Source of the DNA: UTCHB3 sp008363265
GTDB taxonomy: Bacteria; Bacteroidota; Ignavibacteria; Ignavibacteriales; Ignavibacteriaceae
Direction: 5' to 3'
Length of the DNA: 64,000 nucleotides
Assembly (NCBI GenBank): GCA_045863055.1
Contig: BTUW01000020.1
Span: forward strand, 1-64,000
The notes under the pieces are model-generated. The model made no database searches. It had not been told where the DNA came from and was given only the letters and a program-made list of their open reading frames with translations. Position 1 is the first letter of the stretch, and each line of letters starts with the position of its first letter. This document shows, in pieces, positions 1 through 9,582 of the stretch. Both the position numbers and the translations under genes were made by a program.

Positions 1-347
1 GCACCCCTACGGGGAGCCTGGCATATTTTGTTTAATTCTGTTCTACCGACATACAACCCCTGCGGGGATGTTTCACCCGCCCGGGCGGGTTCGAATTTTG
101 TCCTGATATCGCATTTTTCACCACCCCTACCCATGTACGATCCCTACCCATGTATGATCCCTACCCATGTACGATCCCTGACGGGATCAGTTTACCCCTT
201 GGGGGCAGTCGAGTTAATCCGTGTCAAATCCCCCAAAGGGGCGAGCGTGATAAATCCGTTAAATCCCCCAAAGGGGCGAGCGTGATAAATCCGTGGAATC
301 TGTGTAACTTTTCCACTTAACATTTCACCCGTCGCAGGCGGACCACA
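1..347. repeat. GC-rich intergenic repeat block, left copy
   Basis: No convincing gene. The block is built of short imperfect palindromes of the CCCCTxCGGGG type, a three-fold tandem of 'ATGTAcGATCCCTAccc' units near 132-178, and two copies of a 'cccccaaaggggcgagcgtgataaatccgt'-like element (about 230-290). Positions 1-131 are identical, in the same orientation, to 1675-1805, and the similarity resumes after the tandem expansion, so this is one arm of a long direct repeat around the ATPase gene at 348-1484. The arm is cut by the window edge. A REP-like or recombination role is inference. Confidence 0.75.
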
Positions 348-1484
348 CTATTTTCCTTCCTCAAGCAGGAACTCATCATAATTCATCCGGTGAACAACCC
401 TCTCTGAAAGAACCTTGTAATTCTTCAGAAAAGTGGATGGGAATTTGTACCCTGCTTTCTTACTCCATTTGAATTCAAAAGCGTGCACACCGTCGAAATA
501 TTCTTCCACATAATCGATCTCCTGTTGCTGAAATGTGCGCCAAAAGAATGTGCGTGCCATGCTCTCATTATATGTCAGGAGTTTTCTCCTCTCCGAGATG
601 AGATAATTCTCCCAGAGGGCACCGATATCCGTTCTTGTTCCAAAATCATTCAGATTACCGGTTAGAGCATTTCGTATTCCATTATCATGGAAATAGTACT
701 TCTTCCCTTTCTTGATCTCATTTCTTTCATTCCTGCTCAACGCGGGAAGTCTAAAGATAATAAAAGCCCGTTCGAGGATATTAAGATACTTTTCCACTGT
801 TTTGTTATCCGTTCCCGTAAGTTGCGCGAGTTCTGACGTGCTAACTTCGCTTCCAACCTGAAAAGCAAGTGCCCGCACGAGAGAATCTATCAAAGTTGGA
901 TACCTGAGCCCGTCGATCTCAAACACATCCTTGAACAGGTAGCTTCCGGTAAGATCTTTAATTGTTTTTACCGACAATTCCGGTTTTGCCACCACTTCAG
1001 GGTAACCTCCAAAGACCAACCGCCTTTCAAGTTCTCCTCTTTCAGCGAGCAGGTGAGTGTGAGACCTCAGTTCCGCAAAGCTTAAAGGAAAGAGGTGAAA
1101 CTCGAATTTCCTGCCAGTCAGCGATTCAGAAGTCCGGTTCATTAATTCAAAAGAAGAGGAACCGGTCGCGATCACCTGCACTTCGGGAATGCGGTCTGTA
1201 TAGATCTTTATGATCGTACCGATATCCCGGATCATTTGGGCCTCATCGATCACAAGTATATCATATCCTGCGGTTATTCCGGCGAGCCTCTCCTTGGTGT
1301 CGGCCGTCAGCATGTTTCTTGTCGCGCGGTCGTCACCGTTGAGGAAGAGGGTTTTCTTCCCCGTCTGCTCAATAATTCTGTTAACAAGTGTTGTTTTACC
1401 GGTCTGCCTGGCTCCAAAGATCAGAATTGCCTTCCCCTTGAACAGATAGCCGGGGATCACATCTTCAAGATATCTCTTTATCAC
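348..1484 (-). CDS. AAA ATPase with DUF4143 C-terminal domain
   Basis: Predicted P-loop ATPase of the AAA_14/DUF4143 family, 378 aa, the usual size. The Walker A motif GARQTGKT is near residue 25, Walker B ILVIDEAQ near 95, and a sensor-like ATGSSS follows near 107. The C-terminal half has the DUF4143 signature (YYFHDNGIRNAL) and a late 'WRTFQQQEIDYVE' segment reminiscent of a nuclease-like fold. Members are common in Bacteroidetes and archaea; their biological role is not established and many sit in mobile or defence regions. It is a single-gene unit on the same strand as the BREX genes but 570 bp downstream of pglX. Perfect palindromes lie just upstream of its start (1528-1600). Family assignment is confident; any function in the BREX island is inference. 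Confidence 0.85.
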   Translation of the reverse strand: MIKRYLEDVIPGYLFKGKAILIFGARQTGKTTLVNRIIEQTGKKTLFLNGDDRATRNMLTADTKERLAGITAGYDILVIDEAQMIRDIGTIIKIYTDRIPEVQVIATGSSSFELMNRTSESLTGRKFEFHLFPLSFAELRSHTHLLAERGELERRLVFGGYPEVVAKPELSVKTIKDLTGSYLFKDVFEIDGLRYPTLIDSLVRALAFQVGSEVSTSELAQLTGTDNKTVEKYLNILERAFIIFRLPALSRNERNEIKKGKKYYFHDNGIRNALTGNLNDFGTRTDIGALWENYLISERRKLLTYNESMARTFFWRTFQQQEIDYVEEYFDGVHAFEFKWSKKAGYKFPSTFLKNYKVLSERVVHRMNYDEFLLEEGK

Positions 1485-1527
1485 TGTCGTTCCTGAATTT
1501 TTTGTTTCTCAACAGGAAACCTAAGAT

Positions 1528-1600
1528 TTTTGGAATGAATTCCAAAAATTATATAAGAATTTTGGAATTAAATCCAAATATTATATAAGAATTTTGGAAT
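1528..1600 (-). promoter_or_regulatory. Tandem palindromes upstream of the DUF4143 ATPase (operator-like)
   Basis: The 22-bp palindrome TTTTTGGAATgaATTCCAAAAA (10-bp perfect arms) is followed by two related half-perfect copies (TTTGGAATTaaATCCAAA and a TTTGGAATT half site). They are separated by a repeated TTATATAAGAAT spacer that reads ATTCTTATATAAT, -10-like, towards the ATPase gene. Repeated palindromes 45-115 bp before the start suggest an operator array or an autoregulatory site. The binding protein is unknown. Confidence 0.45.
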
Positions 1601-1606
1601 TGGCCG

Positions 1607-2055
1607 TTTCCTACCGACATGGCACCCCTGCGGGGAGCCTGGAATATTTTGTTTAATTCTGTTCTACCGACATGGCACCCCTACGGGGAGCCTGGCATAT
1701 TTTGTTTAATTCTGTTCTACCGACATACAACCCCTGCGGGGATGTTTCACCCGCCCGGGCGGGTTCGAATTTTGTCCTGATATCGCATTTTTCACCACCC
1801 CTACCCTTGTACGATCCCTGACGGGATCAGTTTACCCCTTGGGGGCTCGCCCCGGGGGGGCTTGCCCCTGCGGGGCAGTCGCGTTAATCCGTTAAATCCC
1901 CCAAAGGGGCGAGCGTGATAAATCCGTGAAATCCGTGTAACCTTTCCACTTCCCCACCCCAAACCCCAATCCGCCGAAGGCGAATCACTTCGCCGCGGCG
2001 AGTCACTCCGCCGGAGGCGAATAACATTTCACATTTCACATTTCACATTTCACAT
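1607..2055. repeat. GC-rich intergenic repeat block, right copy
   Basis: No gene is seen in this stretch. It contains a 53-bp tandem duplication (about 1621-1673 and 1674-1726, three differences or fewer). Next comes a segment identical to window positions 1-131, then the 'cccctgacgggatcag', 'cccttgggggc' and 'cccaaaggggcgagcgtgataaatccgt' elements also seen at 170-300. It ends in GC-rich 'ccgccgaaggcgaa' units and a (CATTTCA)n heptamer run at about 2025-2056 that touches the end of pglX. With block 1-347 it forms direct-repeat arms around the DUF4143 ATPase. Confidence 0.75.
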
Positions 2056-5000
2056 TTATTTAGCCTGCACCACCACCCCCCTAAACTTCGCAAGATTCGC
2101 CTTCACCCCGTCATCGAGATCGATCTCAACGGGGGTCATGGCCAGGGGCGTGATGGCGAGTATCAGGTCTTCGGTGTCTTTTATGGCGCGGTTCAGGCGG
2201 TCTTCTTCGCGGACGGGGTTCGCGCCGCGGGTGATCCCGTCGTGAAGGTCTTTCAGGCGGGCGGCGAGCTTCGAGCGGTACTCCTTAAGGTAGTCGTTGA
2301 AGAGCTTGCTCATCGTCTGGCTGTTGTAGCGGTGCATGTAGATCAGCGCCTTGAACGACCCGCCGGGCGACGACACCATCCAGTAAATTGGTCTTTTCTT
2401 ATACCGCCGCAGGTGATCTTCATAAAATTTGGTGTTGAAGTATCGCCGGAGCTCCATCCCGAGTGCCGACTCTATGAACCGGAGGTTCCGGGAGAATCCC
2501 TCCTTCCCGAGCGCCGACTCGAGGAAACGGTGGAAACGGAAGACTATGTCATCCTCGAAGTATTCATCGTCGAGCACGGGTATTATGTTGTCCTCGTCGG
2601 GGAGGAACCGCGGTTCAGGCACCCGCGCGAGGTAATCGTGAAGTGTCTCCCCTTGGTTCGCGAGTATCAACCCCGGTTTATCCAGGGAGTACCTGCCGAA
2701 CATGCACCCCACGGCGTATGAGATGAACTGCTTTACAACCTCTTCGGTCTTGAATTCGAGCTCCCCGGCGGGGGTGATGATCTTTTCGGGCTGAAGTATT
2801 GTAACATCCTCGAGGGCTACCTCGGGGGTCAGTTCATCCTGCAGGCCGTAGATCTCGATGAATATCCTGTTAAGCTCCTCCTCGTTCCGGTGAAGCTGAT
2901 GAAATTTTTCACTCCAGTATGCCTTGTACGCGGCGTACCTCTCCTCCAACAACGGCGAATCCCCGGCGGTTAACAGCGGCGACGCCTGAAAGTCCCAACT
3001 CGTCTCGCGCGCGTCCCAGTCTTCCCGGGAGATGGAGATGCAGTCTGAAGTCAATAGCTCCGCGTGTTTTCGTGATTCGAAATTTTCACGCAAGGGTATT
3101 TTCGAAATAGCCGACCAATTGAAAGATAATGTGGGAGATATGAAAGTCAATATATGTTTTACAACTTTACAGTTAAGATAGCCAAGTAAGTAGAGATAAT
3201 CCTTTTTGAAATCATTCAAATAGAGCTGCGGTCCAATCTTATCACAAATAAATCCTTCAGGCAATAACCTGAATGCGATGTTACTCGAGGATAATTCAGA
3301 CCATGTTATTCCATGGATATAGAAGTACTCCTCAGACCCACTCTGATAACCAGCAAACTTCTTGATTCTGTACCCATTATTTTCGTAGTCAATTACGAAC
3401 TCATAGTTGCTATAATATCGATTGGCTATCCCACCTTTGGAGTATGGTACCCATTTATTTCCCACAAACATTTTGCCGCTTGCAATTTCATGCCAAAGTC
3501 TGAGAAAGTCATCGTTCTTACCAGTTACTATTCGGGTTTTTTGTGCCGCCAAATCGGACAGCTTTTTCCCCGCAAACAAAGTCCGGGTTTTATCACTCAT
3601 CCAATAAGCAAATACAAATCCTGGAATATTATGGAAGAATCTTTGATCATTGTAAAACCATCCAGATTCATCGAGAAACCTTGCCTCTTTCAAACCAGCA
3701 TCCTTGATATCAACCAGCCTGACGAACAGCCCTTTTTTCTCCCTGACAGCCTTGTTAAAAACAAAAGCCGTGGTTTGAACAACCTCGCCGCCGATCTCTT
3801 CGAAAGCCCTTGCACCGAGGTGAGCCATAGAATCGATAAAATATTTCCCAAGCAACCGCTCCCTCAGTTTCTCAAAGCTCGAAAGGAACATCCAGGCGTG
3901 CTGGGTTATCATCGCGGTGAAACATTTTTTATCCGTAAAACTCACGCACCTCTCAATGAACGCCGCGAACAGGTCACTCTTTGAGGCAGGGTAGTGAGTC
4001 TCGAGGTACTTCTTCAGCACGGGGTTCGAGTTACCCGGCAGGTATGGCGGGTTCGTTACCGTAAAATGATATTTGTCACTGAGGGCGTTGTAAACCTCCG
4101 CGGAGAACTCAACTTTTTCACGGACCGGTGTAACGGTGGTTGTCTCCTCATCGTACCGGCTTTCGATCTCCTCCTTCTTTGCCTCGTCATGGAAGAATTC
4201 AGCTTGCGCGGCATTCCGTGTAAAACCGGGATCGAGAAGTGAACCGAGTATGTCCGCATCCTTGAAGAAGGAAGCAAGAAACTCCGCCTTCTGCGTCTCT
4301 TTTTTCGTCAGGCCGGCACCTTCAACTTCCCAGGTGTGGATTATCCTCTCGTCATTGAGGGAATAGACTTTCGGTAGGACACCGCGGGTAAGGAAGTTCC
4401 TGTCGTACTCCATCGCCTTCATCATCAGGGCAAAATCGGCAAGGGCGGCGGCACGGTTATCGAGTTCTAGCCCGGTCAGGTTGTTCCGTAATATCAGGGC
4501 GGGGATGTCGGTTCTGTAGTAGCCCGACTCTTCATAGATCTTAAAGAGGAGGTCGAAAGCATAAACGAGTGTGTGTCCGCTTCCCGCGCAGGGATCGAGT
4601 ATTTTTATCTCTTCGGGAGATTTAATTTCAGGTACTTCATCCTTAACGAGTTCCGTGGGGAGGTAGTAACTCATCTGCTGTTGCAAAGGCGAGGCAGGAT
4701 TGTTCAGCATCCAGAGCTTTCCGAGACCGTTCTCAACAAGATACTTCACTATCCAGGCGGGAGTGAACAGCTGCGTTATCGCGGCAATTTCATCCTTCTT
4801 CCTCTTCGCGGCGTTCTTCTTGTCGGCAAAAACAGCATCCTTCTTCTCGGAGATATAAAACTGATACAGCCACCCGATCACCTCGACATTTTCGCACTCC
4901 TCTTCGCCGAGGTTTTCGTTCACGAAAGCGAGTATCGAGTTTGCACTCAGGAGGTCATCAGGCAGAAGAATTTCGGTATAGGAGTTTAGGGGTTCGAACA

Positions 5001-5463
5001 TGAAAGGCATCGTTTTGTTGAACCCGGCACACGCGGCGATAAAGAGGAGTTTGTACGCCTCGTTGAAAGGATTAACGGCCGGCACTTCCCCTGAAAGAAG
5101 GGCCTTTACCCTGGCGGCATCAACAGGGAGACCGGCGGGGAGCAAACCTTTTCTTGCATCGGCGAGTATGGCGGGGTCGCCCCCCTCCACCCTCGGCGAG
5201 ACAACGGGAACGAAGTTGTAACCCTTCACATCCATATACCTGAGGGCGATCAAACGGTTGAAGAGGGTGTAAGCATGCCTCTCAATAAACTCATCACGGT
5301 CGGGGGTGTTCTCCCACGCCGCGCGGAGTTTCTCTTTCAGGTCCGCCTTCGCCGCGAGCTCGGGGGTTTCATGCGTCAGGATATACCTTATCCTTGCCCC
5401 CGTGTGATCGATCAGCCTCTTGCGGGCCTCACCGGCGAAGTTCTTCAGTTTCCCTTTGTCCAT
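2056..5463 (-). CDS. pglX: BREX-1 adenine-specific DNA methyltransferase PglX
   Basis: N6-adenine methyltransferase of the type 1 BREX phage-defence system; it marks host DNA so that phage DNA can be told apart. The protein has 1135 aa, close to the family norm of about 1200. SAM-binding motif I DPCAGSG lies near residue 291 and the catalytic motif NPPY near residue 472. The N-terminal region (start MDKGKLKNFAG) and the long target-recognition C-terminal half match PglX. It starts 11 bp after brxC and is the last recognisable gene of the operon here. pglZ and brxL, which normally follow, are absent from the remaining 2 kb to the window edge. No frameshift is seen. Confidence 0.93.
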   Translation of the reverse strand: MDKGKLKNFAGEARKRLIDHTGARIRYILTHETPELAAKADLKEKLRAAWENTPDRDEFIERHAYTLFNRLIALRYMDVKGYNFVPVVSPRVEGGDPAILADARKGLLPAGLPVDAARVKALLSGEVPAVNPFNEAYKLLFIAACAGFNKTMPFMFEPLNSYTEILLPDDLLSANSILAFVNENLGEEECENVEVIGWLYQFYISEKKDAVFADKKNAAKRKKDEIAAITQLFTPAWIVKYLVENGLGKLWMLNNPASPLQQQMSYYLPTELVKDEVPEIKSPEEIKILDPCAGSGHTLVYAFDLLFKIYEESGYYRTDIPALILRNNLTGLELDNRAAALADFALMMKAMEYDRNFLTRGVLPKVYSLNDERIIHTWEVEGAGLTKKETQKAEFLASFFKDADILGSLLDPGFTRNAAQAEFFHDEAKKEEIESRYDEETTTVTPVREKVEFSAEVYNALSDKYHFTVTNPPYLPGNSNPVLKKYLETHYPASKSDLFAAFIERCVSFTDKKCFTAMITQHAWMFLSSFEKLRERLLGKYFIDSMAHLGARAFEEIGGEVVQTTAFVFNKAVREKKGLFVRLVDIKDAGLKEARFLDESGWFYNDQRFFHNIPGFVFAYWMSDKTRTLFAGKKLSDLAAQKTRIVTGKNDDFLRLWHEIASGKMFVGNKWVPYSKGGIANRYYSNYEFVIDYENNGYRIKKFAGYQSGSEEYFYIHGITWSELSSSNIAFRLLPEGFICDKIGPQLYLNDFKKDYLYLLGYLNCKVVKHILTFISPTLSFNWSAISKIPLRENFESRKHAELLTSDCISISREDWDARETSWDFQASPLLTAGDSPLLEERYAAYKAYWSEKFHQLHRNEEELNRIFIEIYGLQDELTPEVALEDVTILQPEKIITPAGELEFKTEEVVKQFISYAVGCMFGRYSLDKPGLILANQGETLHDYLARVPEPRFLPDEDNIIPVLDDEYFEDDIVFRFHRFLESALGKEGFSRNLRFIESALGMELRRYFNTKFYEDHLRRYKKRPIYWMVSSPGGSFKALIYMHRYNSQTMSKLFNDYLKEYRSKLAARLKDLHDGITRGANPVREEDRLNRAIKDTEDLILAITPLAMTPVEIDLDDGVKANLAKFRGVVVQAK

Positions 5464-5474
5464 TTTTGTCTCCT

Positions 5475-8400
5475 TTATCCGGGTATTATGCTGTTACCGT
5501 TCTCTAATTCTCTCAACATTTTAGCCCTTAGTGAAGCGAGGTACTCCTCAACTTCTTCGGGGGTGGTTATCTGGTTTTTCCTGTAGTCTGATCTGATGTT
5601 CCGCATCTGAACGAATTGTGCCTTCTTCGCGGGGGGCTCAGGTTTCCGCTCACCGCTGCCCGTTTCCACGACCGGTTCAACGGGTTGTAGCTTGTGGAGT
5701 TTTTCGAGCAGTTTAGTGTTCACATCACCCCTTAGCCACGGGGCTATGTTCTGAAGTGCCGCCAGACCGGGTGAATTTTCAACCCTTCCTCTGAATGATT
5801 CGATCACATCGTCGAGCTCGTGCCTTCTCTCTTCAGGAACGGTGTCGAATCCTTCCATCGCGGGGATACCGTAATGCAACCCGTCGAGGAGATGATGCAG
5901 ATCCTGCCTTACGGCTGCAGTGCGCTCGGCAAGTTCCCTCGAAAGGTCGATCAAGGCATTATTGATCCTGTTATAGGCCGTATCCCTGTAAGGCTCGGGG
6001 GCTTCCATATACTCTTCGAGTATCCCTTTGGCGGGCGACTCTATCAGTTCAAGATCGGCGGCGTGAAGCCTGAGGAGTTCCTTTACCTTATCGAACAGCT
6101 CCCTGTTGGGTCCGTTCATGAAGAGGAGGATACGGTCGAGCTCATCCTTGCTCTCCATAATCGGTGTGGCGATGCCTGTGATATACTCGAAGAACCGTTT
6201 TTTCTCCAGTGCGATCGCCTTTTCAAGTGCTGAAAGGGGGTGCTCTATCCTGTGGAGGAAGGGGTATTTCTCCCTCCGGAAGAGGAGGTTTTTCAGTTGT
6301 TGTGCTTCCTTGCCGAGGGCATCCTTCATCTCCTGCTCCATCAGCTTGGCGTCGGTCGCCTGAAGCTGCCTGCCGAACCAGTCGAAGTGGAACCTCCGGG
6401 CCTCCTGCAGCAATTCAGGGGAGATGTCCTCGTTGGTTTTAACGAGCACCGATGAATAATCTTTGCTGTTGTCGAGCCGTTTGAATATCTCGGTGGCGTT
6501 AAGCTCCGAAACATTGTAGTAGATCGTCACTTTGTTGTGGATGAAGAGGTTCACCAGAGCATGGGGTATGATGAGATCGTCAACATATCCGTAGGGTATC
6601 TTTTTGAAATACTCGATCATCGATCTGAGGTCGATCCTCCCGCCGTCGCCCGCCTTGTTGGCGATGAAGGCGAGGAGTTCGTTCTCCACATCGTTGAAGC
6701 CGCCGAACTCGGCGATCAACCCTTCGGAAGTATGGTCGCGGAGAAGTTTTACTATATCTTCCCTCTTCGGCACCATTGTTATCTTCTTCAGGTAGATATA
6801 CGAGCCGTCGATGAGCTGCTGCCCGGCCTCGCGGAGTTTTACATGAAAATCGTTCGACTGACTTGTGAGCTCCCTGCCGTTATGCAGGAACCTTGCCTCG
6901 CCGAGGAGCGCGGCCAGCAGGGCTATTATCCCCCTCTGCCTCTGCTCGTTTTCTCCCTTCTTCGTGGTTATTACCGCCTGTTTTTCGGCGCTTAACTGGC
7001 TCGAACTGTTCAGTTGCCCGTACCTGAGCGTTTTAAGGTAGAGCGCGGCATCCTCGATCAGCTTGTTGCTCCGTGGCACGGCGATCATTAACTGATGCTG
7101 CGCCATTGAGAAGGTGAAAAGCTCTGTTTCTGTCGGGTAGTTGTCTTCAGCGCCAATGATCAGGTGGAGTGAAATTTCGCCGTTGGGCGTGCCGTGATCG
7201 TGTCCGTCGATCTTCCGGGAGTAAGGGAAGTTCAGCCCGGTACGGTCGTGTTTCAATTTGAGGATCTCTCCGACTCCCGCCTTCTCCCGGTAGAAAAGGT
7301 CGGCAATGAACCGGCGGAGCTGGCCGTCTTCAAGTTTTACATTATTAATCTCCCGAGTGACTTCCTGCTGAATATCTGTCTGATATTCGTAAACACCGCT
7401 TACCTCCTGCACGAACGAGTAACGGACGAGCTGATCGAGCGCCGACTGTATCCGGGCTTCGAGGGCGGAACGGTCTTGATCGCTGTTCTCCGACATCAGA
7501 ACGGCGAGGTTCTTCACTGTGGTGGGGAAAGAGTTCTCATATTTAAGGAGGTAGAGGAGCTTAAGTATCCTCACGCTGAAGGGGTCTTCATTCTTCGACT
7601 CAAGCACCGATATGGTGTGGAAAGGCTGCGCCTTCAGCAGGGCACGGGTTCCCTCGAAAAAGAGATCGAACGGAACGAAGTTGCCGAGCGAGGCCTCCTT
7701 CACCGTTATCAGCGCGCTCTGGAAAACGCCGAGCATCGAACGGGCTCCCACAGCCGCGTAGTTACCCGTGAACGCCCCGTGGTTCGAGAGTGAAATCAGG
7801 CAGTTCTGGAACAATTCGACCTGATACGGGAGGATCGGATAAAAACTTGTGAAGTTATCTCCGTTCGGGAGGCTCTTGTTGTACGAGGTGTCGTCGGGAA
7901 AGTTGAACCGTGTTCTGATCACCTGACCGAGCTTTTCGTAATAGTCGTCAAGCATCCTTTCGGCATCCTCTTTCTTCTTCAGGAGGCGCTTCTGTATAAC
8001 CTCGCGTGCGTTCTGAGAAGTAAGATTAACCCTCACCTCGAACCGGGCCATGATCTTTGAGAAGTCTGATTTCTGAGCCGCGGTCATCGCCTTCACCATT
8101 TCGGTCACCTCCTCCTGAGCGGTAACCATAACCCACACCCTCCCTTTGAACGCGACAGCAAGGTCTTCAACCAGTGTTTGGAGGTTCAGCATCGTGCGCT
8201 GGTCGCGGGAGATAAACTGCCCTATCTCATCAACGAGGAAGACGAGGCGGAAGTTTGAGGGTTTTGTTTCAAGGTAGTCCCTGATATCCTTTATGAAACT
8301 CTCGACCGAGAGGGGGGTATCGTTCTTGTACCTGGTTTTAATATCCTTTGCCGTTTCAGGGTCGTACCCGAGCGCTTCGGCGAAAGCGGCATCGAGCGCC

Positions 8401-8999
8401 TTCCCCATCACCATCAGTTTGCCGCGGCTTTCAAGCCACTCTTTCCCGGAGATCCGCTTGAATATCTCTTTGAAGTGATCGAACTTGCCGGCGTATATTA
8501 GGTCGCGCTCCAGCTTGGCGACCGAAGGGTCTTCCGCGAAACCGAGGGCGCGGTCGAACATCCTCTTGAACGGCATGTAGATGTTGGCCTCACCGGAACG
8601 GTGCGACTGCTCCGCTATACTGTCGATATTGAAGAGGATCGTCTGCGTGGGTATCCGGAGTACATTGGTTACAAGCCCCTCGCACTCAAAATCATCTTTC
8701 ACCTTCCCTTTGAAGTATTCGCCGAGTTTTACGCCGTCAACTTCGCGGTTCGAGAGAATGTGGGAGATCATCTTGAGGAGGTGCGACTTTCCCGTGCCGA
8801 AAAAGCCCGAGAGCCACACGCCCGGATTGGTTGAGGCATCTGAAGTGTACCTGCCGAAGAGATCGACCAGTATCCTGTTAACCTCTTTGGTTACCACGAA
8901 CTCCCGCACTTCGTTAAGGAGATCGGATTCGTCGGATACCTTTACCACCACTTCGATGCGGCGGGAGATATCTTCTACAAACATTTCATGGATTTTCAT
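5475..8999 (-). CDS. brxC: BREX system P-loop protein BrxC
   Basis: Large ATP-binding protein (1174 aa) essential in type 1 BREX systems. The N-terminus (MKIHEMFVEDISRRIE) and the Walker A motif GFFGTGKSHLLKM near residue 66 are typical of BrxC, followed by a Walker-B-like segment 'FRLVFLVDEIGQFI' near residue 255. The rest is a long helical region with charged coiled-coil stretches. Full length for the family. It lies 16 bp after brxB and 11 bp before pglX in one tight operon. ATPase activity is expected from the motifs; its exact mechanical role in BREX is not settled. Confidence 0.94.
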   Translation of the reverse strand: MKIHEMFVEDISRRIEVVVKVSDESDLLNEVREFVVTKEVNRILVDLFGRYTSDASTNPGVWLSGFFGTGKSHLLKMISHILSNREVDGVKLGEYFKGKVKDDFECEGLVTNVLRIPTQTILFNIDSIAEQSHRSGEANIYMPFKRMFDRALGFAEDPSVAKLERDLIYAGKFDHFKEIFKRISGKEWLESRGKLMVMGKALDAAFAEALGYDPETAKDIKTRYKNDTPLSVESFIKDIRDYLETKPSNFRLVFLVDEIGQFISRDQRTMLNLQTLVEDLAVAFKGRVWVMVTAQEEVTEMVKAMTAAQKSDFSKIMARFEVRVNLTSQNAREVIQKRLLKKKEDAERMLDDYYEKLGQVIRTRFNFPDDTSYNKSLPNGDNFTSFYPILPYQVELFQNCLISLSNHGAFTGNYAAVGARSMLGVFQSALITVKEASLGNFVPFDLFFEGTRALLKAQPFHTISVLESKNEDPFSVRILKLLYLLKYENSFPTTVKNLAVLMSENSDQDRSALEARIQSALDQLVRYSFVQEVSGVYEYQTDIQQEVTREINNVKLEDGQLRRFIADLFYREKAGVGEILKLKHDRTGLNFPYSRKIDGHDHGTPNGEISLHLIIGAEDNYPTETELFTFSMAQHQLMIAVPRSNKLIEDAALYLKTLRYGQLNSSSQLSAEKQAVITTKKGENEQRQRGIIALLAALLGEARFLHNGRELTSQSNDFHVKLREAGQQLIDGSYIYLKKITMVPKREDIVKLLRDHTSEGLIAEFGGFNDVENELLAFIANKAGDGGRIDLRSMIEYFKKIPYGYVDDLIIPHALVNLFIHNKVTIYYNVSELNATEIFKRLDNSKDYSSVLVKTNEDISPELLQEARRFHFDWFGRQLQATDAKLMEQEMKDALGKEAQQLKNLLFRREKYPFLHRIEHPLSALEKAIALEKKRFFEYITGIATPIMESKDELDRILLFMNGPNRELFDKVKELLRLHAADLELIESPAKGILEEYMEAPEPYRDTAYNRINNALIDLSRELAERTAAVRQDLHHLLDGLHYGIPAMEGFDTVPEERRHELDDVIESFRGRVENSPGLAALQNIAPWLRGDVNTKLLEKLHKLQPVEPVVETGSGERKPEPPAKKAQFVQMRNIRSDYRKNQITTPEEVEEYLASLRAKMLRELENGNSIIPG

Positions 9000-9015
9000 G
9001 ACTCACCTTCCTGTT

Positions 9016-9582
9016 TCAATTGTTGTGTATCTGGCCACTTAGGTTGATCGCCCTGTATGAGTGCTCGGGCAGCGTGCCGAAGAGCATAAGGCTCCATCCG
9101 TCGTATGTCCCCGGGAAAAAGAGGATAACGGGTGTATCGCTTAAACCCTGTTCGAGTGCAGCGATCACCTTCTTCGCGCGGAGGAAAGGATAACACTTCC
9201 CGAACCCTGAGATGAAAAGAACCGATGCCGAACCCGAGGCTATCTCCCCCTTCAAACGGGGAATTATCACACTCTCCACATTGGCAACATCGTCTATCAG
9301 GTTCATCAGCTCACCCTTGTCGTTCTCCGGCTCCACTTCGAGGAGGGTATCAAAACTGCCGTCCTCCTTCAGGATCTGAACCACCAGATCGAACAGATCG
9401 ATGTGGAGCACCGTTTTCCCCGTTCTCATAAGATTCGAGGTAAGGCCCCGCAGTTCAGCGGCGAAGGTGTCTTCACCGGCGGCGGAATAAGCGTAAAGAT
9501 AGACGGGGAGGTGCCCGGCCGAGCGGGCGTTAACCAAAAGGTCGCGAGTGGTTATATAATTGTATAGCTGATCAAGATTCAT
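9016..9582 (-). CDS. brxB: BREX protein BrxB (DUF1788)
   Basis: Small BREX core protein of 188 aa, the usual length. It shows the DUF1788 signature 'FFPGTYDGWSLMLFG' in the C-terminal third and 'HIDLFDLVVQIL' near residue 80. The gene overlaps the brxA stop by an ATGA tetranucleotide, which suggests translational coupling. BrxB is required for type 1 BREX defence and is thought to help the complex assemble; no enzymatic activity is known. Confidence 0.92.
   Translation of the reverse strand: MNLDQLYNYITTRDLLVNARSAGHLPVYLYAYSAAGEDTFAAELRGLTSNLMRTGKTVLHIDLFDLVVQILKEDGSFDTLLEVEPENDKGELMNLIDDVANVESVIIPRLKGEIASGSASVLFISGFGKCYPFLRAKKVIAALEQGLSDTPVILFFPGTYDGWSLMLFGTLPEHSYRAINLSGQIHNN

Noticed and set aside
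28..285. 85-codon frame within the repeat block
   Set aside because: It is made entirely of repeated palindromic units, and its copy at 1702-1900 does not keep the same frame length.
2242..2721. Plus-strand frames opposite pglX and brxC
   Set aside because: Antisense shadows of the BREX genes; the minus-strand proteins carry all conserved motifs.
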